Shown piece after piece: positions 43,751 through 56,852 of a stretch of DNA of 64,000 nucleotides. The notes beneath the pieces were generated by a model that worked only from the letters and a program-made list of their open reading frames with translations, made no database searches and was not told the origin of the DNA. The stretch is from contig JALGPY010000005.1 in assembly GCA_023055425.1 (NCBI GenBank), positions 8,395,501 to 8,459,500 on the forward strand, read 5' to 3'. The stretch is from Linanthus parryae. Lineage: Eukaryota; Streptophyta; Magnoliopsida; Ericales; Polemoniaceae. Positions within the stretch are counted from its first letter, which is position 1. Each line of letters starts with the position of its first letter. A program made the translations under genes and the position numbers.

Positions 43751-44958
43751 GGCCTCGTTTAGGTAGCGGATATAGTACACTGGACATGATGTATGCCAGG
43801 ATATGAGGTATGATATGTATGTTGTGGGATAAGGGAGAATATAAAGTTTTATTTTCTTGTGTTTGGGTGATGCAACAAACTCATAAGCAACTTACCAAAA
43901 AGGGACGAAAGTGCAACTATGAATCTCATGGAGAGTTCGGTCATGGCTCATGATGAACCTCCTACCAAAAGAGAATATGAGTCTTTGTACCACCTAGAAT
44001 TGGGGGAGCTATCCTTCTTTGAATGAGGCGTCATGCTGGGCATATCATTTTTCTAGAAGAGTCGGAAATGACAGATGCGGCGGGATATGATTCATGATAT
44101 GAACAACTGTTAGTGTGAAAATGACCCCACCGTCCTGCAATGTCAAGAATTTGGAAGCAAAACTGTTATCTTATGATTTTTCCAACACTACTACTACTAA
44201 ATACTTGAACAGGAAAATTTGCTACTAAAATTTCAACTCAAGGTATTGGCAGTAGCAACTATAAAAATTGGATCTTCACATCCCTAATCTTACCACAAAA
44301 GAACCCATAACACAGCATCGTAACTTAAACGTGTGAAAATTGAAAACCCACCATGGGAGCGCCTTCCCGCCGATTTTCTTTGATGGGACGAACTATTTTT
44401 AGAGAGAGAAAGCCCTAATATTTGTTGGAGGAGTAATCAATCAGTAAGCTATGGAGACAATCAAGTCTTTGCGAATTATAACCCACCAATCTTTCTTTGA
44501 CGCCGTTCGAAAGGAACATGATGCCAATTTTGCTGAAGCCGTCTATTATCGTCATCGCCCACGATCTGAGTCTCTTAGTTTGACATGATGATGATGGTGG
44601 TGGTGCGGTGGGAGGAGGAGGGAGAGGAGGGCAGAGGATGTGGAGGTGGAGATACGTCGACCAGAGACGAGGGGGAGAAAGAGTGAAGGGTAGAGGGAGA
44701 GGAAAGTGAACATTTGAGGATTTTGTGTATTTATAGTGTGTTATTTTGTGATTTTGATGAGGGCATCAATAAAAAAGAACCCAAATTATATCCCACTTAT
44801 ACCATTGTGGGGGCTATATGTTTCAAGGAAATAATGGGGGAGGGGGGATATGGATGAGATTTGATATCCCTCCAATACCCGCCTCTCAAACAAAAGAAAT
44901 GATTTGGGAGAGATATCATATCAAATCCCTCCCCCATATCCGCTACCCAAACATGGCC
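43751..44958. mobile_element. Unit 1 PIF/Harbinger-type non-autonomous element
   Basis: 1208 bp between GGCCTCGTTTAGGTAGCGGA and the inverse end ATATCCGCTACCCAAACATGG CC, with the 3-bp duplication TAA at 43748-43750 and 44959-44961. TAA targets and GG(C)CCTGTTTGG-like ends are characteristic of Tourist/Harbinger elements. It contains no transposase. It holds a 45-codon frame (44451-44588) and a GA-rich stretch. Confidence 0.85.
44451..44588 (+). CDS. Small ORF inside the Harbinger-type element, unit 1
   Basis: ATG to TGA, 45 residues (METIKSLRIITHQSFFDAVR and on, ending RPRSESLSLT). Open and apparently unchanged in units 2 (from 52864) and 3 (from 61429). I do not recognise it; it could be a captured first exon, as the flanking sequence (AAAGCCCTAATA leader-like, GATG/GGTGG downstream) looks gene-like. 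Too short to be sure. Confidence 0.3.
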   Translation: METIKSLRIITHQSFFDAVRKEHDANFAEAVYYRHRPRSESLSLT

Positions 44959-45869
44959 TAAGGGAATCTCCAACCATATCCGCTACTTTGATCTCGATGA
45001 ACGACATTCAGTTTTATTTATTAATAGTCTAGATTAGAATTAATATTTCTTTCCGGTTTATACACATTAAAACTTTTTGATTAGGAAGACGAGGTGTTAT
45101 TTATTTTTTTAGTATGGCATGGTCTACCAAATCATGTTGCGTAATTTTTAATTATTTCTTATTACAATAAATGTCATCAGTGTCCAATGACCATGCGTCA
45201 TTTATTTATATAGTTATGTTGTCGACCATATTTAATTTCCATTGACTTCAACTTGTCAGTATTTGGATTTGGACCCGAGCTGACCCACGAGAACTTTGTC
45301 AGTATGCTATAAGACCTGGACCCATACACATATCCTACAGGTCTAACCCGAACTAACTTTATTCTTAATCTCTATCTCTCTCACATTAAGGGCAATCTCA
45401 TCCCAACCCCTCTCTCATTAACGACAATCTCAGCCCAAATTAAATTTTTATTAGAGACCATTTAATATTTTTTCTATGATATAGAAATTCTCACACACAC
45501 ACATATGTATATATTTTGCAAATGACGATTTATACATTCATGTTGGCTCATATTCATTTAGTTTGATTGAGTTACCTAGTTGTGATTTTTTCATGTATAT
45601 TTGTGAGTTTTTAAAGTTTTTCAGGACTAAATTTCAATTATAGAAAAATATTATTAGGTTAACAGTGATTTGAACCGGAACTGAACCGTTTAAAGGCGAA
45701 TCAACCGTTTATAAATGGTTCGGTTTAGGTTCAGATGTTTTCCAAACCGAGAATTTAGGTTCATTTCGGGTTTTGGTGCAACTCGGACCGTACCGAACCA
45801 TTTACACCCCTACTTGCTGCATTACTTAGAACTGAGCTTCTCTCTTCTTCACCGTCAAGAAGGAAAAAT

Positions 45870-46508
45870 TTGGATAGCCTGCTTCAGAAGCGCAAAAGAT
45901 CAGAGGGTTGCTCAAGGAGGTTATTGGGTGGTAAGAAAGAGCAAACCCGTAGTGATAATCCTATGATAGGCTATGGAGTACCCACAGAACCAGAACTAGT
46001 CCCCCTATCTAAGAATAGAAACCTTCCCGTAGGCGCCATGGGGGCTCCTTATTTTTACTGTGAGAATATTGCGCGAGTACCAATAGAGGTTTGGGACAGC
46101 ATGAGGAGGTCCCTTTTTGAAATTGGTCATGAGTTTGTTGATTCCAAGTATTTCTTTTTGGCAACTAGGAAGAGACGGTACATCCATAATCTACCTATTG
46201 CCAAAAGATTCTCAATTCTTTCATTTGCGTCCCGAAGAATTCAGGAGGCATTTCCATCGATGGGGAAGTGGTGGCCAGTTTGGGATACTAGAGAGCACTT
46301 GAACTGTTTGCGAACTAGGGTCGCCGGAGACGAAGTCGTGAAGGGAGTTCGAAAGATTATTGAGAAATGGGGTGGAAATCCCCATTCGGTCGTGCAGAGA
46401 AAAGTGCTAGAGGTGGTTCGGAAATGGAACATTGTCCGGGTTGGGTTGAATAAGGTTGCTAAATTAGAACCTGATGAGGTAGAAAAAGTTACTTGGGTTA
46501 CCGATTGA
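45870..46508 (+). pseudogene. DRM methyltransferase fragment, unit 2 sense arm
   Basis: 212-codon frame without an ATG (it opens at a TTG before DSLLQKRKRSEG). In this numbering: NPMIGYGVP at 30-38, motif VI ENI at 65-67, RKRRYIHNLP at 100-109 (the usual G is R here), KWWPVWD at 133-139, VGLNKVAKLEPDE at 191-203, ending by the shared frameshift at VTWVTD. The motif X codons present in units 1, 3 and 4 are deleted here. Confidence 0.85.
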
Positions 46509-46515
46509 CCATATC

Positions 46516-47065
46516 CGAACCACCTCTAACACTTTTCTCTGCACGAACGGAGGGGGATTGCCATCCCATTTCTCAAGAATCTTTTGAAGTCCCTTCAAGA
46601 CTTTGTCTCTGACGAACCTAGTTCGCAAACAGTTCAAGTACTCTCTAGTATCCCAAACAGGCCACCACTTCCCCATCGATGAAATGCCTCCTGAATTCTT
46701 CGAGGCACAACGGGAAGAATTGGGTATCTTTTGGAAATGGGTAGATTATGGATGTACCCTCTCGTACTAGTTGCGGCAGAGAAATACTTGGAATCAAGAA
46801 ACTCAGGATCAATGTCAAAAAGGGACCTCCTCATGATGTCCCATACCCCTATTGGTGGTCGCTCAATATTCTCACAGTAAAAATAAGGTGGCCCTTTGGA
46901 GCCTACTGGAAGGTTTCTATTCGTAGTTAGGGGGACTAGTTCTGGTTCTGTGGGTACTCCATAGCCTATCATAGGATTATCACTACGGGTTTGCTCTTTC
47001 TTACCACCCAATAACCTCCTTGAGCAACCCTCTGACATTTTACGCTTCTGAAGCAGGCTATCCAA
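46516..47065 (-). pseudogene. DRM methyltransferase fragment, unit 2 antisense arm (centre deleted)
   Basis: Antisense copy that starts inside the FVQRKVLEVVR region: the arm's central ~150 bp, coding for the EPDEVEKV and motif X end, are gone. It keeps PYFYCENIERPPIGVWD, the frameshift before MGKWWPVWD, and LNCLRTRF. The hairpin can still form, with a loop of unpaired sense sequence. Confidence 0.85.
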
Positions 47066-48010
47066 TTTTTTTCTTCTTGACAGTGAAGAAGAGAGAAGCT
47101 CAGTACTAAGTAATGCAACAAGTAGGGGTGTAAATGGTTCGGTTCGGTTCGAATTGCACCATAAACCGAAATGAACCTAAATTCTCGGTTTGGAAAATAT
47201 CTGAACCTAAACCGAACCATTTATAAACGGTTTGGTTCGCCTATAATTTGTTTGGTTCCGGTTCAAATCACTGTTAACCTAATAACATTTTCTATAATTG
47301 AAATTTAGTCTTGACAAACTTCAAAAACTCACAAATGTACATGAAAACATCACAACTAGGTAACTCAATATAACTAAATGAATATAAGTAAACATAAATG
47401 TATAAATCGTCATTTGCGCAATATATACATTTGTGTGTGTGTGTGTGAATTTTAATAACACAGCAAAAATTAATATGGTCTCTTATAAAAGTTTAATTTG
47501 GACTGAGATTGTCGTTATTGAGAGAGGGGTTGCGCTGAGATTGCTCGTAATGAGAGAGAGAGAGATTAAGAATCAAGCTAGTTCGGGTTAGACCTGTCAG
47601 ATCTGTGTATGGGTCCAGGTTATAGCATATGGGTTAAGCACATATAGGCCGAGTTTATGTCAAGCTCTCGTGGGTCAGCTCGGGTCCAAACCTAAATACT
47701 GACATGTCGAAGTCAATAAAAATTAATTGTGGTCGACAACATACCTATACAAATAAATGACACATGGTCATTGGACACTGATGAAATTGATTGTAATAAA
47801 AATACATTGAAACAAAATTTGGTAGACCGTGCCTACTCAAAAGAAGAACATAACACCTCGTCTTCATAGTCAAAAAGTTCCAATGCGCAGATTCCGGATA
47901 AAAATTTGATTTTTTTTTAGGGAATAAAAATATGAATTCTAATCTAGACTATTAACAAATAAAAATGAATGTCCTTCGTCGAGATCATAGTAAAAATAAG
48001 AAAACAGTTT

Positions 48011-48041
<31 letters not shown>

Positions 48042-48283
48042 CATACATACACATACATGTATGTGTATACATACATACATATATGCACACACACACACTA
48101 TATATATACACACACACACACAATACACACACATCAGTATGTATATGTATGTTTATATATATATATATGTATATGTATGTGTGTGTGTATGTGAGTATAT
48201 GTATATATATATTATATATATATATATATAAATACGCATAAACATACATATACGTGTGTGTGTGTGTGTGTAATATACATATA
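48011..48283. repeat. Unit 2 microsatellite
   Basis: Counterpart of 39615-39875 with different repeat numbers (longer TATATA and GTGTGT runs). Confidence 0.9.
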
Positions 48284-48539
48284 TATAGACATATATGGCA
48301 CCTACCTATGTATTATATACGAAAATTAGGTATTAATGGTTTCTCGATGTGCGATATAAGATTACATTGTCTACATTTTCTTGTTTGTTGATTACAAAAT
48401 ACTTCTTTCTTCTCAATATCAAGGAGGATATTGGCTGGCCAACGGCTAACCAAACAAGCACATTATATTTACTGTGATATAAATTTGAGCTCGTTCACCT
48501 TGCGTGATCCATGTGATAATGTAGATGACAGTAATCTAT

Positions 48540-48804
48540 AAAAAAATATATAACGGATATTAGATATATAAGATAAATACACAAGCAATTTCACAAAAGG
48601 ACACTTATGAATCATCACACTCACATGTACCAAGCAAGGTGAAATATTTTTGCACCAAATCGTCTTTGTATCTTTATTTACCGAATTTACATAATACGTG
48701 TCACCTTGCTCGGTACATGTGAGAGTGTCGATGCGTTATTGTCATTTGTGAAACTGCTTTTGTACTGAATTCAGTCAACTAATTTCCGTTATATCTTTTG
48801 TTAC
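48540..48804. mobile_element. Unit 2 small hairpin element (MITE-like)
   Basis: Counterpart of 40136-40398; the stem is kept with a few substitutions. Confidence 0.7.
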
Positions 48805-49806
48805 GTTTTTTTTTTTTGAGGGAACGTTGTCTTTATTTATTGAATTAACTAGCAATTTTCACACATGATATGATGCACGTGAGTGTGAGCTTAAATAATT
48901 TCCTTGCTGTGATATTACATTTGAATTTATCTCACTAATCTAAATAAATTATTAAATGTAGTGTCACTAATTAATAAATAAATATGCATTATCTAATTTA
49001 TTTATTTGATTTTAGATCGAGATGGACATTAATTATGAAATGAATACTTGGTATCATTAATTAAAAGATAATAATGAATATTCTAAAAATGAAGAAGAGG
49101 CAGTAGTGAAATATTAACTTGACGTGTCATTGGCTAGCAAATGTGATGCAACAGAACATAACTTATAGAGTGTATATTATATTAACTGCAAGTATTTGGT
49201 GGAAATTGGAGTTTTCTACAAGTTTGAGGACAACATAAGTCAAATTAGCCATAAATTAACGAGTGATTGTTTGTAAATCAAAAATTATTAGAGGTTACAG
49301 TATTTTCTTGGTAGAGAGTTGATCTCTCTCTCTCTCGCCTCCTTTTGATTTGCGAATTCACGAGATAAAGACGAGATCAATCTTGTGTTTGTTGATCATA
49401 TGCTCAGTGTAACATGTTATCGAAGTGAGAAGTGGAAGAAAAATTTGGGATGAAATTAAGGCGTAATTTGTCATTTTGGTGTATAGTGGAGATTTGATAA
49501 CTTAAGAGGGGTATACTTATAAATAACACTAATTTTAATGAACCTGGTTAGAAGGTGCAAACAATCCAAATCGAGACGAGTACGACCTGGTTCGGCTCGA
49601 CTCCTTGGAGAAAATTCTAGGCTCTGGTTTGGCTTGAGCTCACTTGGACCTTAACATGCGAGGTTCAAGCTTGGCTCTGAAATATTACCAGTTAGAGCAT
49701 GGCACCACCTCGTCGACTAAAGAACTCGAGCTTTCAGACTCGTTAGGTCTGAGCTTGTCTAGAAGTGTATGTAAGTACTAACTAATAATGTGTACAACCC
49801 TTAATC

Positions 49807-51168
49807 TAAAACAAACTCACGATATGTGCGGAAAGCATCACAACAAGCCTAATCATGGTAAAGAAAAACATCATATGGTCATCACGCAACGGTGAAAACA
49901 TCGGCGCTTTCAGAGATGCCTAGCTCTATAAGCCTCATTCTTTCACGACGATTACCCCAGATTAGAGACCATGACAATGGTCAATGAGCTCATCATCGTA
50001 TAAATCAGTTGGGATCTAGGAAAATTTAACATCATGTTTTGAAAAGAAGATATAGCATAAGTCACTAGAGTCTCTATCCCAAACACTGAAGAAGCAACTA
50101 GATGAAAGGTGGGATGCACACGATAAAATCTGGGTATCAACTCATGCAACATATTGAAGAAATGCAGAATCAATATAAAATAAGGGAGAGATCAAGTACA
50201 CTACCCACCAAATCATGGTGGTCCACCTTCTGCAACTTAAAAATACCAAAAATATTGCTATTTTTATCTGAAGGGGAGTCAATAAAAGCTTACCGGTAAA
50301 ATGGAACATCAAGAAAATATAAATGGTCATGAACACCGCCTACCCAATTTGCGGCCGAGAAGAAGAAACAGAAGGCCACATTTTCTTGTTTTATCCTATC
50401 TCCAAATAGATCTGGATCGTCAGGCAAGTATGGACCACCTAAAAGAGATATATGAAGATTTCAACATTTGCTTTTTGCTATACGTAAAAGGAAAGAGAAG
50501 ATATTTGCACACCTTTAGGAATAATTTGGAAAACAAAAATAAGATCCATAGCAGAAGAGATTATCGGAGAAGGAAGGAAAATCTTATCGGAGTATAGATC
50601 AGCAACTATGTGACATAATTGTTGACCCGAATCAGAACAACGCTCCGATAAACTGCACTTGGTCAAATCCCCCTCCAAGCTAGGTTAAGATAGATGTGGA
50701 TGCGCTATGAGACAACTAGAGGAAGAAATCTACCGTCGGGTAGTCATCGGAGCAACAAAGGTGTCTTTATCTCCGATAAAAGGCATAGTGATCCCCTCTA
50801 GATCAACGACAAAAGAACAAGAGACCGCATCCATGAAGGAAGGGATGATTCTAGCCATGGAGATGAATCTCCAAACGGTACTATTTGAGATTGTCAGTAT
50901 CAATGTTGTGAAAGAAGTGAGTCGAAGAAGAGAAAGAGGATCAAGGGGTATTGACAACTCATATAGTGGAAGAGGCATCGAGATGTGCGTGAAGCAGTTA
51001 CATCACCTCGGAAGCGCTATAGTGCATTATTACTCAGAGCGCACTAACCAGTGTGCTCATCTTTTCTATAGACATAGATTATTATATGATAGATTTGGTG
51101 TATGTCACCAAAAAAAAGTCTCCGTGATTTTATGCATGTATTACTAAATGACATACTATGCCCAATGG
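49807..51168 (+). pseudogene. Unit 2 decayed LINE ORF2 tail
   Basis: Counterpart of 41400-42765. Here the zf-RVT piece is most readable: MHTIKSGYQLMQHIEEMQNQ and WWSTFCNLKIPKILLFL in one frame (50102-50299), followed by the RNase H piece at 50707-51147. Confidence 0.65.
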
Positions 51169-52157
51169 CCCATCAATAAAGAACAAAATTTATTTTTTTT
51201 TTACAAAAAAAAATCAAGATATCACTCTTTAGGGCATTTTTTATTATTATTTGACATTACATTAGTTTTTTAAAATATTTTAAATGTTACAAAGAAATTA
51301 CATTAACTATCATTAGTGAATGACTCGTCGATAAATGTAATAGACAAATTTAGAAACTATATTAGTTTTAAACAATAAAATATAAACAAAAATTATGAAA
51401 ATAATAATGCGTTAATAAATAAACTTAGATAAATGAATTTAGATCACACTGGTCGTACGTGAAAATATAATTGAAATGATAAACTGCCTAAGAAAATACA
51501 TAGTTACTAAAAATAACAATAAACCACACAAATGACAAAAACATAATCAAGAACAATAGAATTAACATAATAATGGAATACACCGTGACTTTCCGTCACA
51601 ATCTAGATGAAATCCTTGTCTTGGTAGAAGAAGTCTTTTTGCACAGTTATGGGATAATCATGGTTAAATAGATTAGATTGGTCAATTAAACTTCTTGAAG
51701 TGTTATTCAAGTTTCTTTTACCTACATAAATTTGCGTACTGATTTATTATATTATTGTGGTTGTATGAACCTTTTTTTTTCAATTTAATTATTTTGTAAT
51801 TTCGTATAATATAATTTCAGTAATAAAATGGATATTTATTTTGATAGTTATGAAATTCATGATTTTGTGTCAAATTTGGTGATTTAATGTGGGGGTCAAA
51901 AACATAATTATCAAATTTGATGAAATGGTTAGATACTAATATTTAAATATCTGTTGCAAAAATGGTGAAAATTGTATGAGGGCAAAAATACCATTTAAAA
52001 TGGTGAAATGATGTATTTGAGGGTCAATTGTGGGAGGCCAAACCATTATCCTCCACCTAGTATAGATTTTGATTGAAATTAAACCTCAATTGTGGAAGAT
52101 ATACTTGTGACTCTCCTAAGCCCAAACCTCATGCACAGACAAGTGGATATGTTCTAA

Positions 52158-53368
52158 GGCCTCGTTTAGGTAGCGGATATAGTACACTGGACATGATGTA
52201 TGCCGGGATATGAGGTATGATATGTATGTTGTGGGATAAGGGAGAATATAAAGTTTTATTTTCTTGTGTTTGGGTGATGCAACAAACTCATAAGCAACTT
52301 ACCAAAAAGGGACGAAAGTGCAACTATGAATCTCATGGAGAGTTCGGTCATGGCTCATGATGAACCTCCTACCAAAAGAGAATATGAGTCTTTGTACCAC
52401 CTAGAATTGGGGGAGCTATCCTTCTTTGAATGAGGCGTCATGCTGGGCATATCATTTTTCTAGAAGAGTCGGAAACGACATATGCGGCGTGATATGAATC
52501 ATGATATGAACAACTGTTAGTGTGAAAATGACCCCACCGTTCTGCAATGTCAAGAATTTGGAAGCAAAACTGTTATCTTATGTTTTTTCCAACACTACTA
52601 CTACTACTACTAAATACTTGAACAGGAAAATTTGCTACTAAAATTTCAACTCATGGTATTGGCAGTAGCAACTATAAAAATTGGACCTTCACATCCCTAA
52701 TCTTACCACAAAAGAACCCATAACACAACATCGTAACTTAAACGTGTGAAAATTGAAAACCCACCATGGGAGCGCCTTCCCGCCGATATTCTTTGATGGG
52801 ATGAACTATTTTTAGAGAGTGAAAGCCCTAATATTTGTTGGAGGAGTAATCAATCAGTAAGATATGGAGACAATCAAGTCTTTGCGAATTATAACCCACC
52901 AATCTTTCTTTGACGCCGTTCGAAAGGAACATGATGCCAATTTTGCTGAAGCCGTCTATTATCGTCATCGCCCACGATCTGAGTCTCTTAGTTTGACATG
53001 ATGATGGTGGTGGTGCGGTGGGAGGAGGAGGGAGAGGAGGGCAGAGGATGTGGAGGTGGAGATACGTCGACCAGAGAGGAGGGGGAGAAAGAGTGAAGGG
53101 TAGAGGGAGAGGAATGTGAACATTTGAGGATTTTGTGTAATTATAGTGTGTTATTTTGTGATTTTGATGAGGGCATCAATAAAAAAGAACCCAAATTATA
53201 TCCCACTTATACCATTGTGGGGGCTATATGTTTCAAGGAAATAATGGGGGAGGGGGGATATGGATGAGATTTGATATCCCTCCAATACCCGCCTCTCAAA
53301 CAAGAGAAATGATTTGGGAGAGGTATCATATCAAATCCCTACCCCATATCCGCTACCCAAACATGGCC
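52158..53368. mobile_element. Unit 2 PIF/Harbinger-type element
   Basis: 1211 bp, same ends and TAA duplications (52155-52157 and 53369-53371). Carries the same 45-codon frame starting at 52864. Confidence 0.85.
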
Positions 53369-54279
53369 TAAGGGAATCTCCAACCATATCCGCTACTTTG
53401 ATCTCGATGAACGACATTCAGTTTTATTTATTAATAGTCTAGATTAGCATTTATATTTGTATCCGGAATATACACATTGAAACTTTTTGAATAAGAAGAC
53501 GAGATGTTATTTATTTTTTAGTATGGCATGGTCTACCAAATCATGTTGCGTAATTTTTAATTATTTCTTATTACAATAAATTTCATCAGTGTCCAATGAC
53601 CATGCGTCATTTATTTATATAGGTATGTTGTCGACCATATTTAATTTCCATTGGCTTCAACTTGTCAGTATTTGGGTTTGGACCCGAGCTGACCCACGAG
53701 AACTTTGTCAGTATGCTATAAGACCTGGACCCATACACATATCCTACAGGTCTAACCCGAACTAGCTTTATTCTTAATCTCTATCTCTCTCACATTAAGG
53801 GAAATCTCATCCCAACCCCTCTCTCATTAATGACAATCTCAGCCCAAATTAAATTTTTATTAGAGACCTTTTAATTTTTTTGCTATGATATAGAAATTCT
53901 CACACACACACATATGTATATATTGCGCAAATGACGATTTATACATTCATGTTGGCTCATATTCATTTAGTTTGATTGAGTTACCTAGTTGTGATTTTTT
54001 CATGTATATTTGTGAGTTTTTAAAGTTTTTTTGGACTAAATTTCAATTATAGAAAAATATTATTAGGTTAACAGTGATTTGAACCGGAACTGAACCGTTT
54101 ATAGGCGAATCAAACCGTTTATAAATGGTTCGGTTTAGGTTCAGATGTTTTCCAAACCGAGAATTTAGGTTCATTTCGGGTTTTGGTGCAACTCGGACCG
54201 TACCGAACCATTTACACCCCTACTTGCTGCATTACTTAGAACCGAGCTTCTCTCTTCTTCACCGTCAAGAAGGAAAAAT

Positions 54280-54973
54280 TTGGATAGCCTGCTTCAGAAG
54301 CGCAAAAGATCAGAGAGTTGCTCAAGGAGGTTATTGGGTGGTAAGAAAGAGCAAACCCGTAGTGATAATCCTATGATAGGCTATGGAGTACCCACAGAAC
54401 CAGAACTCGTCCCCCTATCTAAGAATAGAAACCTTCCCGTAGGCGCCATGGGGGCTCCTTATTTTTACTGTGAGAATATTGCGCGAGCACCAATAGAGGT
54501 TTGGGACAGCATGAGGAGGTCCCTTTTTGAAACTGGTCATGAGTTTGTTGATTCCAAGTATTTCTTTTTGGCAACTAGGAAGAGAGGGTACATCCATAAT
54601 CTACCCATTGCCAAAAGATTCCCAATTCTTTCATTTGCGTCCCGAAGAATTCAGGAGGCATTTCCATCGATGGGGAAGTGGTGGCCAGTTTGGGATACTA
54701 GAGAGCACTTGAACTGTTTGCGAACTAGGGTCGCCGGAGACGAAGTCGTGAAGGGAGTTCGAAAGATTATTGAGAAATGGGGTGGAAATCCCCATCCGGT
54801 CGTGCAGATAAAAGTGCTAGAGGTGGTTCGGAAATGGAACATTGTCTGGGTTGGGTTGAATAAGGTTGCTAAACTAGAACCTGATGAGGTAGAAAAAGTT
54901 ACTTGGGTTACCGATTGACCATATCAAGGGTATCATCTTGACAAACAAATACAAATCACTCGGTAATTCATTT
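54280..54973 (+). pseudogene. DRM methyltransferase fragment, unit 3 sense arm
   Basis: Open for 212 codons (54280-54918), then, one frame on, LGLPIDHIKG and SLGNSF across the loop to about 54973. Has RKRGYIHNLP with the usual Gly. Two changes shared with unit 4: Thr in FETGHEF and Ile in VVQIKVLEV. Confidence 0.85.
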
Positions 54974-55008
54974 TGTATTTGTTCGTCAAGATGGTACCCT
55001 TGATATGG

Positions 55009-55646
55009 TCAATCGGTAACCCAAGTAACTTTTTCTACCTCATCAGGTTCTAGTTTAACAACCTTATTCAACCCAACCCATACAATGTTCCATTTCCGAA
55101 CCACCTCTAACACTTTTCTCTGCACGAACGGAGGGGGATTGCCACCCCATTTCTCAAGAATCTTTTGAAGTCCCTTCATGACTTTGTCTCTGACGAACCT
55201 AGTTCGCAAACAGTTCAAGTACTCTCTAGTATCCCAAACTGGCCACCACTTCCCCATCGATGAAATGCCTCCTGAATTCTTCGAGGCGCAACGGGAAGAA
55301 TTGGGTATCTTTTGGCAATGGGTAGATTATGGATGTACCCTCTCGTACTAGTTGCGGCAGAGAAATACTTGGAATCAAGAAACTCAGGATCAATGTCAAA
55401 AAGGAACCTCCTCATGATGTCCCATACCCCTATTGGTGGTCGCTCAATATTCTCACAGTAAAAATAAGGTGGCCCATTGGAGCCTACTGGAAGGTTTCTA
55501 TTCGTAGTTAGGGGGACTAGTTCTGGTTCTGTGGGTACTCCATAGCCTATCATAGGATTATCACTACGGGTTTGCTCTTTCTTACCACCCAATAACCTCC
55601 TTGAGCAACCCTCTGACATTTTACGCTTCTGAAGCAGGCTATCCAT
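55009..55646 (-). pseudogene. DRM methyltransferase fragment, unit 3 antisense arm
   Basis: Antisense arm with frameshift at EAFHRWGSG as in other units. Unlike the others this arm has a true ATG (55646-55644) before DSLLQKRKMSEG, and a long frame reaches upstream to 55742. It includes PPYFYCENIERPPIGVWDIM and RGYIHNLPIAKRYPILPV. Confidence 0.85.
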
Positions 55647-56587
55647 TCTTTTTCTTCTTGACAGTGAAGAAGAGAGAAGCTCAGTACTAAGTAATGCAAC
55701 AAGTAGGGTGTAAATGGTTGAGTTCGGTTCGAATTGCACCAAAAATAGAAATGAACCTAAATTCTCGGTTTGGAAAAAATCTGAACCTAAACCGAACCAT
55801 TTATAAACGGTTTGGTTCGCCTATAAACAGTTCGGTTCCGGTTCAAATCACTGTTAACCTAATAACATTTTCTATAATTGAAATTTAGTCTTGACAAACT
55901 TCAAAAAATCACAAATGTACATGAAAACATCACAACTAGGTAACTCAATATAACTAAATGAATATAAGTCAACATAAATGTATAAATCGTCATTTGCGCA
56001 ATATATACATTTGTGTGTGTGTTTGGATTTTATTAACACAGCAAAAATTAATACGGTCTCTAATAAAATTTTAATTTGGTGAGAGATTGTCGTTATTGAG
56101 AGAGGGGTTGGACTGAGATTGCTCGTAATGAGAGAGAGAGATTAAGAATCAAGCTAGTTCGGGTCAGACCTGCCGGATCTGTGTATGGGTGCAGGTTATA
56201 GCATATGGGTTTAGCATATATAGGGCGAGTTTATGTCAAGCTCTCGTGGGTCAGCTCGGGTCCAAAACCTAAATACTGACATGTCGAAGTCAATTAAAAT
56301 TAATTGTGGTCGACAACATACCTATACAAATAAATGACACATGGTCATTGGACACTGATGAAATTGATTGTAATAAGAAATAATTGAAACAAAATTTGGT
56401 AGACCGTGCCATACTTAAAAGAAGAACATAACACCTCAGTCTACATAGTCAAAAAGTTCCAATGCGTAGATTCCGGATAAAAAATTGATTTTTTTTAGGG
56501 AATAAAAATATGAATTCTAATCCAGCCTATTAACAAATAAAAATGGATGTCGTTCGTCGAGATCATAGTAAAAAGAAGAAAACAGTT

Positions 56588-56852
56588 TATACATACATAC
56601 ATACATATATACATACATATACACACATGTATGTGTATACGCACATACATTCATATATGCACACACACACTATATATATATACACACACACACAATACAC
56701 ACACATCTGTATGTATATGTATGTTTGTAAATGTATGTTTATATATATATATATATGTGTATGTGAGTATATGTGTGTGTGTGTGTGTGTATATATATAA
56801 ATACACATAAACATACATATACGTGTGTGTGTGTGTAATATACATATATATA
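56588..56852. repeat. Unit 3 microsatellite
   Basis: Counterpart of 39615-39875, again with altered repeat numbers and an extra GTAAATGTATG block. Confidence 0.9.

Larger units (their letters stand above)
36416..44983. repeat. Tandem unit 1 (8568 bp)
   Basis: First copy of the ~8.5-kb tandem array, from TACTTTGATCTCG to CCATATCCGC. Content: DRM hairpin, microsatellite, small hairpin element, LINE remnant, AT-rich spacer, PIF/Harbinger-type element. Only this copy has single-copy-looking DNA directly upstream. It is the most diverged of the copies. Confidence 0.95.
44984..53393. repeat. Tandem unit 2 (8410 bp)
   Basis: Same order as unit 1. It is 158 bp shorter, mainly because the centre of the DRM palindrome is missing (after 46515). 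The start junction CATATCCGC/TACTTTG is shared with units 3 and 4. Confidence 0.95.

Noticed and set aside
37302..46508. A functional DRM methyltransferase gene
   Set aside because: The fragment lacks motifs I-V, including the SAM-binding and catalytic Pro-Cys motifs, is frameshifted before motif IX/X, and turns back on itself in motif X.
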